DNA of 64,000 nt from Phoebastria nigripes (lineage: Eukaryota > Chordata > Aves > Procellariiformes > Diomedeidae): assembly GCA_035582835.1 (NCBI GenBank), contig JAYKAV010001000.1, positions 213,335 through 277,334 on the forward strand, written 5' to 3'. Below are positions 49,385 through 60,961 of this stretch, in pieces. The notes beneath the pieces were generated by a model. It searched no databases and was not told where the DNA came from. It worked only from the letters and a program-made list of their open reading frames with translations. Each line of letters starts with the position of its first letter. Positions within the stretch are counted from its first letter, which is position 1. Made by a program: the position numbers and the translations under genes.

Positions 49385-52300
49385 TATAGATAACAAAAGT
49401 ATTATCCATAGACTGCTAAGTTGGCAGATGGATCATAAGAACTAAAAAAGAGACTACTATAACAGTAACAGCGAACAATTATTGCTAGTATTATTTTCAA
49501 TCAGGGTTTTTTTATCAGTACAGCCTCCACAAAGAACTTTACATATTCACTATGTGTGAATGCAAAAGTATTTTTGAATTCTGATGATTTTTTGTGGGTC
49601 TTTCTGTGCAAGAGAACACCACACTGTCTGTGCTGCTGAAAGCTAACACGAGATCTATTAGTAATCAAATTTCAGCCCAGATTTTATGGTTAGTCTAACC
49701 GAGTTAATTTCTCTAATGTTAGCAATTCATGGAAGAGGTCTCTTGTGGCAGCACAAACCTGGGATCCACAGCAGCTGTCAGAAGAGACTCTGAGGAATTC
49801 CTTATTAGCCAGAATGCAACCAGGCAGAAAACTCATTACACAGTGCTAAATATACTTAATCACATCTATTAGAGAAAAATGAACTTGATAATTACAACAA
49901 ATAACTAAAGAGCAAAAAGTGTTCATGGAAAAACCCACACCAGGATATGTAAGAGAAGGGGCTGCATACTGACTGTGTGGGAGAAAGCCATGCCTCATTG
50001 TAAACTCTTCTGATTCTAATAGAAAAGGATTACACTACAAGGTACAAATGATTTAGGTTCCCCTTGAAAGTGAAGCATTTACATTTAACAGCTTACATAA
50101 ATTTAATGTAATAAGTAAATTAATTACTTAAATTTTAAAAATTAATTTGGAAAGCTCTTCTGAGAGTTGAGACAACCACATCTTCTCAACATGCTTTTTG
50201 GGGAAAGGATGTCTCCTACAGACATTCAACACAATAAATAAAGGTAATTTCACAATAGCTGATACTTTACTGCAATACATAACACAAGGGCTCAAAGTCT
50301 TTTCTCGTTGTGCAGCCTTTGTTTTCCTTCAAATGGGATTGGGTTGTGGAGTGACATGTGGTCCAGAATTTGGTCCATCAAGCTATCTATATTTTAAAAC
50401 ACAGTTGTTGAAACTAAAGGTATCAGATATTGACCTCATCAAGTAATTATAGGTTGAAACCAAACATAAGCATCACATACTCTTCATGGAATCACATACC
50501 ACACACAGGCACTCCAACCAGACCTGAATACCATCTGCCAAAACCTCCCTTGCTCTGCCATCCCAGAAGTATCTTAAGTCTGCATTATTTTTATTTGCAC
50601 GTTGCCTAGTCAGCACATGTGAAGTGTGAGCATTCTAATTTTGCAGCAATTGATATCCCGATATACTGACACCCAGAGAACACAACGGAGCAGTGAATCA
50701 GGCTCCTTACCTTTAGATCAGGTCTAATACCCAGACTTTTGTCACTTCATACCAAACTCCTCTGACATCTTATGAGAAGCAGTTCATCTTCAAGCAGCTC
50801 TGTGAACTTGGTTTGGAGACTTTTTGAACCCAAAGTTTAAATTCCTACCCAACTGTATATATTTTTAATTCAACAACATCTAAATAAAGAAATCAGGCAT
50901 CTTGAAATCATCAAATAAAATCTGAGAAGGGATACTTTGAGGTTTTCAAACAATTTTGACTTTGTTGGAGGAGGGCAGCTAAGCAATGCATGAAGCAAGC
51001 CATCTGGGTTTTCTTTTTTATTCAGCCATAGAACATTTTCACCTTAATTTCTGTGAAATGCCATTAAAATATTGGATAGCATCTAGCAAAAATAAGACAA
51101 ATTCTTCACAGTTATATAGAAAAAAAGACAGTAGACAATGACCACAGAAAGCCCTTACCTAAAGACTGACAAAGCCATACAAGAAGTCAATGCTTTTGCA
51201 AGCCCAAGTTAGGGACCTAGGTAGGTTCCACGTGAAAGGCCTACACTGCCATCTTCCTCTCTTCACCTCATTCCTTTCCTCCAGCTGTCATGAAGAGAGG
51301 CAAGAAACTGCAGAATTCCATTTCCTAGGACCGTAACTTAGAATGGTGGAAATTAGGAAACAGGATTTGATTCATTGCCTGGCCTAACAGCAGTGAAAGA
51401 TCCAACCTCTGCATGATGATAAATTAAGAGCAGATGGACATGACTTTGAACTGATAGAAGAATACTTCTTTTACTATTTCCTTGCACTTGCTTTCCTTTG
51501 TTTTAGCTGATTCATACCTTCTCCGGGTCATTTCTGCTGTCTCTGTATCATGTCAGAATCAGTATTTTAGAATAAAAAAAAGGTAGTAGCCACAAAGCTC
51601 AGGCAGTAGCCACTTCTCAGAAGTTAAGCACCACATAAATACCATTTTCAAAAATGTTCCTTCCAATGAGTTATAATTATGGACCGATGTTATTTAAAGG
51701 AAAAAATGTAAAAGGTATTCTAAAATAGTCTAAAAATTGAACGCTTTTTCTTTTCCAATGAAAACATATCATTCCATACACACATGCACACAGTACTTTG
51801 CTTGGCTGGGTTTTAGGGCAACAGAGCGTATTTTTTGGGGGTGGCAGTAATTCTGAGGGTTTTTTTGTGCTTTTACAATCTACTGTTTACAAAGCAGACA
51901 ATGCTCTTACAGAAAGAAGCTATTGAGCCTTGCAAAAATTATTGACTTTATGAAGTCCATTTCTTGTCTTATAAATCTAAAGAGTGAATCTTTCTATAAA
52001 GAACACGATATAGCATTCCTCTTGTGTGAACAAAGGTATCATAGAACATATGTAATTGCTTACTCAGTTCTGTACATCTATTGAATCATTTTTTTTTATT
52101 TGTACAAACTGAGATTCTAATTTTAGGCTGTCAGTCAGAACTTAGCACATATATATCAGGCCATGCTGAAATCAGAATTAATACATGCACATGTGAATTA
52201 AATTATGGGTACAGAATTGTTCATGAATTTTTAAGTGATTTTTACAGTGTTCTATTTATTTTAACAAATTTAACTCCCACTTAGTTATAGCAGATCTTCT

Positions 52301-54564
52301 TCATATAAATGTCCAGTAAGGTTGAGATGTGGAAAACCAGTTTTTGTCTTCCAGCATCATCCCTCTCCCCTCTTTCTCTAAGCTTTCAAAACTGCACACA
52401 GTTCAGATTGGATTACTGAATTAGGTGGGCCTTTCACCTGGACTTTCATAGCAGATTTTATATTCTTAGGACTAAGATACTCTCTACCCTAGAAAGTTAA
52501 GTTGGCAACGCAAATGTGACATTAACTGATATGAACAGAAAGAGAGCTATGGTAGCAAAGATAAGATAGAAAAATGAAACAAGCAAGTTTTAAAGGGCAT
52601 AAAAGGCCATGATCTTTCTTTATGTGCACAGAAACTGCCTACAATTGGATCAGAATTTAGTTCAAAGAGTAGAAGAAGTTACTGACTGCTCCTTTTAGAA
52701 TATCAGCCTTCATTTCCATGGTTAAGGGTTTGGACAAGAAAGGTAGGTTCTGTAATACTTCTGAGTTTTACAGTATGAACTCTGAATGTAAAAAATCCAT
52801 ACGTGTATAACTGTGCAGCACTGGCAGTGACAAAAAGGAGGTATAATATCTTTATATAACAATCACATTCAGGAAGGCTAAACANGAGAACGTTGTCAGA
52901 ATGTCAGAATTCTACCATTAGTATTTTGGGGATACAATGCACATTGAAATCTTTTCTGTCCTATCATTCAATAAACTATAATAACCCCTCTTCACTTGAA
53001 GCAGAAAAATTATCTATTTTAATATAAAAGTTCATTAGAATTTATTGAGAATTAAATTAATAGGAATGGAAAGGTTGCTGTAGAATTAGAGTATTAATAG
53101 TATATTAACTGCAGGTATTTCCTTCTTAATCTAGATAATTCTTGCAGGGATATAAATCCCTATTCTTATTTAATTCTCTATTGGGGGGCTTATAGATTTT
53201 TTTTTTTTTTTTTTTAAGGAAAGGTGTGTTCGTTTCCATAAAAGTGTAGTATTCTAAATAGGAAAAAAAACCCAAACAATCTGTGGAGATGTTTGCAGAG
53301 CAAGCTTATGCTTTAGAATGAAGAACGGTTTTGGAAGTCATCAGAGTGATGCACAGTGGCAAGCACAAGAACAGAGGAATCATTCCTTCTGCAGCCCTCA
53401 CTCAAGGTCCAAGGATTCCACAGGCACAAACTCTTCATAAGAAAAAATCGTGCTATCTGATAGCAGCAAAAGCTGACTAAAAGGGCTAAAATAGAGCTTT
53501 GTTGTTACAAAGTATGGAAAACCTTATAGCTCTAGATGGTCCGGTTTGTGAGGTCTCTAACTAAAGCCTACAACGGTCATGAAACTTTTCTTAGTTTTTT
53601 CCTATTTTCCAACACAGCGTTGCATCAAACACCCTTGAAAAATATGGAAGAGTTAGGAACAACACTGACAAGCAGAGCAAGCAGAAGCAGCACAGTGTGC
53701 TAGCAGCTGCAGTAGTACAGGACTGGCAGTAGGATGGAACACATGGTTGGCACTTATCAAACAACAGAGACAACCACTATATACCAAGAATGGGGTATAT
53801 CTCTGTGGGGTTCCACCACAAGAAATGACAAGAAGAACTGTATCTCTGACTTTCTCTAGCGTTCATAACTCAAAAACTCCGACCTTGATCACTTTAGCAG
53901 ATGGTTTTGCTCTGCTGTAGTTGCAATTAAACAGAGTGTGCCAAAGTGAAGAGCAAATTACCCATGCTATCTATCCCAGTTAAAAAAAATCTGCAGTCTT
54001 CCAGTATCTAGTGGGACAATATCCAAGATTTTCCAGCCCCAGCCCATGCTGGATTGCCATTATATTTTATGTCAGTCAGTACTTCAGAGAGTCCAAGACC
54101 CTTGGCATATGTTCTTAGTTAACAAAATGGAAAATTAAACTTTGTAGCAACCCCCTGCCACTCCCAAAATAAAAGGAAAATTCTATCTACATCAATGAGC
54201 AGGAAGTCTGATCTTCCTGTGCCAGCCAAAAAGCCTGCAATATAAGGACATTTGGCTGAAGAAAGGAATTTAAAATAAGCAAACTAGCCTAAATTCACAC
54301 TCCTGCATTTCAGGTACTGAGGAATATTCATAGGGAATATGAATTTTAAAATCACCTCTGATATTGACAAGCAGAAGTTTATGACTTTAACAGAGCTTTT
54401 CTGCTTTTAAAAAATTAGTTCATTGTTTGAAAGTGTTATCGTCATGGAAGAACTGCTCCTGAGTTTCTTCAACACACTACAAATACCATGATCGTAAACC
54501 CAGTATATACACAAACAAAAAAAATTGTATTGCAACAAAACAGGAAGAGGTACCTCAACATTGT
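49385..54564. other. AT-rich DNA, no gene seen
   Basis: More than 5 kb with only short frames. A T19 run is at 53197-53215. A pyrimidine tract ending in TTTTAG at about 51507 resembles a splice acceptor but has no partner donor. No repeat family was recognised. Confidence 0.6.
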
Positions 54565-54695
54565 GGCATTGTCACGGTTTAACCCCAGCCGGCAACTAAG
54601 CCCCACCCAGCCGCTCGCTCACTCCCCTGCAGTGGGATGGGGGAGAGAATCAGAAGAGTAAAAGTGAGAAAACTCCTGGGTTGAGATAAAGACAG

Positions 54696-54701
54696 TTTAA
54701 T
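54696..54701 (-). terminator. ATTAAA poly(A) signal of solo LTR 2
   Basis: The minus-strand hexamer is about 180 bases after the TATA-like region and inside a block conserved in LTR 1, consistent with the R region. Confidence 0.55.
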
Positions 54702-54880
54702 GGGTAAAGCAAAAGCTGCACACGCAAGCAAAGCAAAACAAGGAATTCATTCCCTACTTCCCATGGGCAGGCAGGTGTTCAGCCATCTCCAGGAAAGCAG
54801 GGCTCCATCATGTGTAACAGTGACTTGGGAAGACAAACGCCATCACTCTGGATGTCCCCCCTTTCCTCCTTCTTCCCCCA

Positions 54881-54905
54881 GCTCTATATGCTGAGCATGA
54901 CGTCA
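54881..54905 (-). promoter_or_regulatory. CRE plus TATA-like core promoter of solo LTR 2
   Basis: Perfect palindromic CRE TGACGTCA at 54898-54905. Minus-strand CATATAGAGC at 54890-54881 lies 7 bases beyond it. ATF/CREB factors bind the CRE, and a CRE close to TATA is a common strong viral and cellular promoter layout. Transcription would run leftward. Confidence 0.65.
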
Positions 54906-55169
54906 TATGGTATGGAATATCCCTTTGGTCAGCTGGGGTCAGCTGTCCCGGCCGTGTCCCCTCCCAGCTTCTTGTGCCCCCCCAGCCTCCTCGCTGGTGG
55001 GGTGGGGTGAGAAGCAGAAAAGGCCTTGACTCTGTGTAAGCCCTGCTCAGCAATAACGAAACCATCCCTGTGTTATCAACACTGTTTCCAGCACAAATCC
55101 AAAACATAGCCCCATACTAGCTACTGTGAAGAAAACTAACTCTGTCCCAGCCAAAACCAGCACAGGCAT

Positions 55170-58100
55170 TTTCACTAATTAATGACCGTGTATAAGAGCT
55201 CACGGAGTGTGAAGGACAGAATAAGACAACTTCTAAATATGAGACCTAGTCTTCGGTTCCCAGCTATCAGAACATACTTGCCTCTGGGCTACACCAAAAA
55301 GGAAACACGAGCAGCGTCTGCTCATTGGTTCCCTAGCATTGCTGAATTGGAAATACCCAAGTACAGTAGTTTTTCAAATTAAATGCATCAAAACTGTGAT
55401 GAGTAGACTTACAAAAATGATATTTGAGAGTAGGTCTGAATATGAAGAAGATATGTAGATAAACTACCTCACTGGCAAACTCATGTTAAGTTTTTTACAG
55501 TCCAGATGGTAAGGGGTAAATGAAAAGGGGGCATTTATGTCAGAGCTTGTACAATAGGAACAAGAACGCTGATACGGTTTCTTTTTTTATATATAGCTGG
55601 GTAAAGAGATCAGAGAACATTGGAACGTTAGCCAAAACAAGTTATCCAGCTGCACTGTGTTTCATCACATATCAATTTTTACTGAAAGAAAACCATACAA
55701 ATTTAATCAGTTCTTCATATGGTAATATTTAACATTTTTTTCCAAGTTGTTTGATATTATTGTTTTAAAAGTTCCTTTTCCCCCTCCCTCGAACGTGATG
55801 TGTGATAGTGGTGAACACAGGAAAAATATCTATCCCTGGCAAGACTGAAAGTCTCATTTACAGTAGACTCAGTAATAAATGCACTGGCGTCTGTGTCAAT
55901 TGACTGTCTCAATGAAGAACAGGTCACTACAGGGAACAGTACAAGCAGCGTCTACATTTGAACTCCCACATCCTCATCCCATGCATGTTTGTAGCATCAG
56001 TAGAAATTAAATTACCCTAATAAACCTTTCTGCCTCCTCCCCTCCCCAAGAAACAGGATTTTTTTTCCTGACATCTTAAACCACATGGGTTTTCCCTCTT
56101 TTTTGTAAGGCTATCATATGGCATTTGTATAGCACTTTTAATTATTTGAAAATATATAATAGAGTGGAGACATGGATCCCACTTATATAAATGCCTATTA
56201 AAAGGCCATGTATTCTCTCAGTAACCATAAAACATAAAACACCTCTTAAAAGAATATAATTCCTTTGTTTCTAAGCCAAACACATATAATAAGACAGCTT
56301 GCTCCTTTTAAGTAAATAAAAATGATTTGTATTAAATAAAATGAAATATTGTATGCACTATATAATTTAACAATAAGACACATCAAAGCATGCATTACTG
56401 CGAGCTAACCCATGCCTCAGAGGTGTTGCAAGCCAAATACTTTAAACGATCCAAGAAACATGTTGTTACAGAAAAGCAAAAACCACAGCGCGTCATAAAC
56501 TGTTGGTCAGATGAGATGTAAAACCAAATTCCTAACCATTTGTGGTCACTAAAATCCCCTGGCGCTTACTGTACCCTTAGAATGTTGATTTTGCCCGAAC
56601 TGGAATGTTTTTAATACACAAGTTTTATGCCACCTAGCTTTATTCCTCATGCATTTTCTTTAGAGAGAACTCCCCCGCCTGCTCTGCGCTGTTCAGCGCT
56701 GAGCCAGCCCCCTGCAACCTTGCTATGCTCTGCCATAGCAGTGCCTGCCGTTCAAACGGTTTCAAGAAGTGTCTTGCATGTAAACGCATTCATATGGATC
56801 TCTACGTGCTCTCTCAGTTACGGCCCATTAAAATGGGTGAAACTAATGGGATTTCTTGGAGGTACTTGATAGTGAAATTTGATCCATAGTTTGTAACACA
56901 GTTTCAAATCCCTCAACTATAATGCAAGTATAAATAACATGATTATGTTGTATATAACCCCAAATAAAATGATTCAAAAAATGTAATCATCGAGAATCCA
57001 CCAAAGCCCTTGATAGAACACAAAGTATGTCAAAAAACACAGCAAAAATAATCAGCACAGAAAAGTTTATACATTGTTTGTATCAGTTTTATATGGATTT
57101 AATCCACCACATCGCATCCACATTCCCCATTTATGAACTGCTCTGTAGTTTTGACTGTTCTATTTTTAAAATGTTTCAGTGGAAACACTGTGCGCTCAAT
57201 CATAATGCTTACAAAGCTGATGAGTCAGTGCTTTTTGCTAAAAAGGAGGAGATCTCTCTTCAAAAGCGTTAACAAGTACAGCGTAGTTTAGGTTCTAGTT
57301 GTGCCAACTGTCTAGTAGCAGGAAAAAAAAAGTCCACCGTCTCTAGCAATAGTAGTAAAATTCTTTTAAGAAATACACCATGCAGCAAGGAAATGTACTG
57401 TAAACCTATTGATTTCTATTATTCGTGAGGAGTGAGTGAATGGTGGTATAAAGTGAATTGTGAACCGGAAAGTTAGTGAGTTAGAGAACAGTTTACAAAC
57501 ACTAACGCTATTTCATACAAAGAAACCTCTCCAAAACACAACTGAACCACAGACCTTCCACTGCGTCCTAAACCGTCAGTACTACATAAGCAACAAAGAT
57601 AGTTAAGTTGTACCTTTACTGTTATTTCCATGACTAAATACTTATTATACAATGCTCCTAATGCTGGAGGGATCAATTGTTGTGACATCTGCCCTACAGT
57701 TGGTGCTGTGCATAGGGAGCACAAAGAGCAAGGCTGCATTGCACATAGCAGATGTGTAGGAGATCGGAAACTCACTCTCTGCTTGTCACAACAGTTGCAC
57801 ATTCCACCCGCAAAGGACTCCACTAACAACAACAGGAATTTATTTTATGATTCTTGAAAAACTCTTTTAAGTAATAAAACAACCTTAACTGATAAATAAT
57901 GAAGCATAGTGGAGTTTTTCCAAATAACTGTAACCCCAAACCATTTTACTTTCTTGATCTAAATACACTTGCTAGGCTGGTAGGAAAACCACTGCCACTA
58001 GCATACCATCCGTTTTATTCTATTTTTACAGACACAGCAGAAAATACATTAACATATGCCAAACATTTCTATAAAAACATCCATGTTAAATAATAATATT

Positions 58101-58499
58101 GAGGTGATCTTTTTTTCCCCTACTGGAATGTCAATGAAAAATTAGAGTCCGCTTACGCAATTTTTTCTTGTTAACTTTAATTAATAGTATCTGAACTTTT
58201 GCTGCTATCTTGCAAATTAACCCGCACCTGCAGTTTCCTGTGGCTATAGACGTCACCACCAAAAGTCATATGGTGGTACAGTAATATTTAATAAACACCT
58301 TTTATTAACCTGTCTTCCATCCACAGTATTATTACAGTCAGTAAATGCTACAACAACATTCTTATGTTGCCTAAAAATTGTTATTAATTTGCATTTGATC
58401 AACTCCATGTGTCCTATGAGCCTAACGGCATTGCTAACTGTTTCTAGCACGGAGCTGAAGCTCTTCTGAAGCAGATTCACACCCATTCAAAACCAAAAG
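55170..58499. other. AT-rich DNA, no gene seen
   Basis: Frames overlap on opposite strands (57473-57857) or are short. The interval 56660-56770 is a small GC-richer patch. No repeat family or RNA gene was recognised. Confidence 0.6.
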
Positions 58500-58690
58500 G
58501 ATATGCCCATTGAACAAACAGCAGCCAAATCCTCCTTAATTTAGTTGCTCTAGGAGTGCTGGTGAACTATTCACACTGATTGGCATCGTTCAATTTTTAA
58601 TAAAGGATTTGCTGAAGTGACAGATACTTGTGGAACTAAACTGCCGACAGATTTGCTAAGTTATGTGAGTAATTAGGTATGTAAAGCTAC
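58500..58690. promoter_or_regulatory. Candidate conserved noncoding regulatory block F
   Basis: CTCCTTAATTTAG, GATTGGCATCGTTCAA, TTTTTAATAAAGG and GTGAGTAATTAGG lie in a repeat-free 190-bp stretch. The texture resembles the other candidate blocks. Inference only. Confidence 0.25.
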
Positions 58691-58852
58691 AGATGTTGAA
58701 CAATAGTGCCTTCCACCAAGATGTATGCCATAATATCAAAAAATAACCTGGCACCTGGTTTCTTTATTTAAGTACCTTTCTTAGGGTTTGGATCTTAATT
58801 TTTTACAGTTGACAGCAATGTTATTTGAGCCAGTCAGTGGCATCTGGTTGCT

Positions 58853-58910
58853 GGGGGGGTGGAAAAAAAAAAGAAAAAAAAAAGGAAAAAAAGAGAGGGG
58901 GGGGGGAAAG
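58853..58910 (+). repeat. Polypurine tract (G7-T-, then 50 uninterrupted purines)
   Basis: After G7 and one T, bases 58861-58910 are all purines: A-rich with scattered G, ending in G10-AAAG. Such tracts can form triplex (H-DNA), and the G10 can stall polymerases. Strand asymmetry is complete over 50 bases. Confidence 0.85.
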
Positions 58911-58914
58911 CTCT

Positions 58915-59290
58915 GTGCACTTTAATTAATTGTGGAGAGATTACATGGTCTTCCAACCGTGTAGTTTGTCATCAGAGCACATTACAGATTTATATTAGAT
59001 GTTTCTCCACAGTGTCAAGAATAATTAAAAAGGGATAGGAAATGATGCCAGCTAGCAATGCTTTACATCAGTGGTGAAAGTTTTATATTTATTACAGCCA
59101 AACAATTTTAAAAGAAGATGTCAATTTTCTAGTTACACTGTGCAAGGAATAAATATTAGGTGGGTAAAGAAGCCAATACATTTCAGCTGCTTGAATAATG
59201 AGAGGTTCATGTTTAATCTATCAGACCTACCAGAATTGGTGTGACATGTCAGAGTTATTAATGAAGCAGCATCCCCTTTTCTCATAAAAA
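58915..59290. promoter_or_regulatory. Candidate conserved noncoding regulatory block D
   Basis: CTTTAATTAATTGTGG at 58919-58934, AGAATAATTAAAAAGG near 59020, ATGCCAGCTAGCAATG near 59045, ACAATTTTAAAAG near 59102 and GTTATTAATGAAGC near 59254 occur in about 370 bp with no repeat or frame. This is among the most enhancer-like sequence in the window. Not testable here without alignment. Confidence 0.38.
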
Positions 59291-60189
59291 CATCCTCTCA
59301 ATACAATAACTAACATATGTTTTTCTTTTCTTCTGAAAAGGATCTCTGCCCAACTCTTCCTTCTGATTCATGTAAGAACAGACATGCCAACTGTACACAA
59401 ATTTTTTTGCTCAATTAATTTGCAATACCTTTGGTCTTGGGTTGTGCTAATAGTACAGCGTTCACGTGTACTCAAGCTCTCAGTTCACTAATCATAAAGG
59501 GCCATGTTTCCCTCCTCCCCTGTGCACAGACTTCTTTGTACATGTGGATGAGAGAAGCACATGGACCTAAAAGCAGCTTGCAGCCTAAGGAACAATTTCT
59601 ACCCAAATACTACAGGTCTCATTTCTGTCCTCATATAGACTCATTCACAAATTGCATCTCCCAAATCCCTTCAATACATTTGTATTTATTACACACAGTT
59701 TTATTAATTTAGTTTCTGCTGCTTTAAACATTCTGTAGTAAGAAACCAGTGCAAAGAGGTCGCTTCCTTTTGCTATAAAATAGCTTTCAGCCTCTGAGCT
59801 CCAATGGAGATTTTCTTTCACGTGTCAATGTTAAAATGAATGATTAAAAGCAGGTGTAAATTGTCCCCTTTTCCTATTCTGTCATGTTTTCAGAATCACA
59901 ATGAGAAAATAATTTCAGACAAATTACTACACTTAATGGTGATCAAATCACTTGGCCCTCACTGTTGTTTTTACTGAGCCCAAAACAGGAAATAAGCACT
60001 CACGAATAAAATGGCTGGTTTTCACATTCAGTTCATGTCTTTCAGTGAGTTATATTTTATAAAAGTAAAAAGGAAGAATTTACATCCTACATCTACAGTA
60101 CCATTCAAATATGTCCAGAGCTCCGAAATCAAAGTGCTGGCCTGTATCTGTGTGAATGCTGGAGCATCTCTCCATACAAGGTAGGCAGT
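59291..60189. other. Unique DNA, no gene seen
   Basis: A frame at 59431-59712 has no domain or splice context. Nothing else recognised. Confidence 0.55.
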
Positions 60190-60330
60190 GAGCTCTAGCA
60201 GACAGAGCTCTGGATTAGGATTCAGAAGATGGTAACGCTTCACCTTGGCATTGCCAGGAACTCCCTATATGGCCTTGAGTAAGTCTCTGTCTCTTTTCTT
60301 TACGGTTTGCGACTACAGAAGGGACCATTC
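60190..60330 (+). mobile_element. MIR-type SINE relic (5' tRNA-like part)
   Basis: AGAGCTCTGGATTAGGATTCAG at about 60204-60225, then GCATTGCCAGGAACTCCC and GGCCTTGAGTAAGTCTCTGTCTC at 60271-60293, follow the order of the MIR tRNA-related and core segments (GAGCxCTGGACTxGGAGTCAG..., GTGACCTTGGGCAAGTCxCT...). Heavily diverged. Confidence 0.6.
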
Positions 60331-60905
60331 ATTTCATTTAATTTCAGGCACTTAGGCATCTGTTCATCACCATACACAATGTTACCCCAATTAGAGATGG
60401 AGTTCTATATATTATTATAATGCGCATAGATTTAAAAAAAATTCAAAAACCAGCCTTTCAATCTTTAATTGTTCTGTCTTCATTTGAGATGTGTAACCAT
60501 GCAATACAACATTAGTGGGTTAAGATATCACAGAACTTTTCTACTTTTTGAAGCTTCTCTGGCATGCTTCATAATTGTTTCCTAGCTAGCAACAGACACC
60601 ACACCACCTGCTTTTGTTTGGTTTTGTTTTCTGCTGAATGATTACTTCATTTACCATAGAAAACATGGCAATGACAGTTCCATAATGTTTCGTATCTATA
60701 ATAAGTCTATTTGGAAATGGTAGGCAGTGCACAATTTGTTTGCTAAGTGATGGTTCTCTAAATATTGCAAAACTTTGCAGTGGAAATTTATATTTACTGC
60801 TGTCTTCTAAGCACATTTTAAAATGCAGTTTGTCCTGTAAATTTCTAAAACTTGGGGGAAATTACCTGTCTAAATGCCCTTTCTCTCTTTTTCATCTGCC
60901 CACAG
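60331..60905. other. AT-rich DNA, no gene seen
   Basis: Unique sequence. Its last 30 bases form the pyrimidine tract of the exon-like segment that follows. Confidence 0.55.
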
Positions 60906-60961
60906 GAGCAACTGCTGCAGCTGTATGCAGAAGAAATGCCTAAGAGAAGCAACACTGCTGA
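60906..60961 (+). other. Best exon-like segment: strong acceptor and donor
   Basis: The acceptor is near ideal: a branch-like CTAAAT about 30 bases upstream, then the C/T tract CCCTTTCTCTCTTTTTCATC, then TGCCCACAG ending at 60905. The donor GA/GTGAGT starts at 60962, and a second GTGAGA lies 4 bases on, giving a 56- or 60-nt exon. Two frames are open up to the first donor. One reads EQLLQLYAEEMPKRSNTA, a helical, charged peptide that hits TGA at the second donor. I recognise no protein. Candidates are a cassette or noncoding-RNA exon in a large host gene, or chance. Confidence 0.25.

Larger units (their letters stand above)
54565..55169 (-). mobile_element. Solo LTR 2 of an avian endogenous retrovirus, with 5-bp TSD
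   Basis: The element spans 54570-55164 (595 bp). It starts TGTCACGGTTTAACCCC and ends AAAACCAGCACA on the plus strand, flanked by exact GGCAT repeats (54565-54569 and 55165-55169). In the minus sense it has U3, a CRE, a TATA-like region and an ATTAAA poly(A) signal in order. It belongs to a widespread avian LTR family that I recognise by sequence texture. It shares both ends, the GGGATGGGGGAGAGAAT block, the CRE/TATA core and the CTCTGTCCCAGCC block with LTR 1. It has no undetermined bases and looks better preserved, hence probably younger. Short frames inside (54700-55107) are not genes. Confidence 0.92.

Noticed and set aside
54700..55107. Open frames on both strands
   Set aside because: They lie inside solo LTR 2 and reflect LTR sequence rather than a gene.
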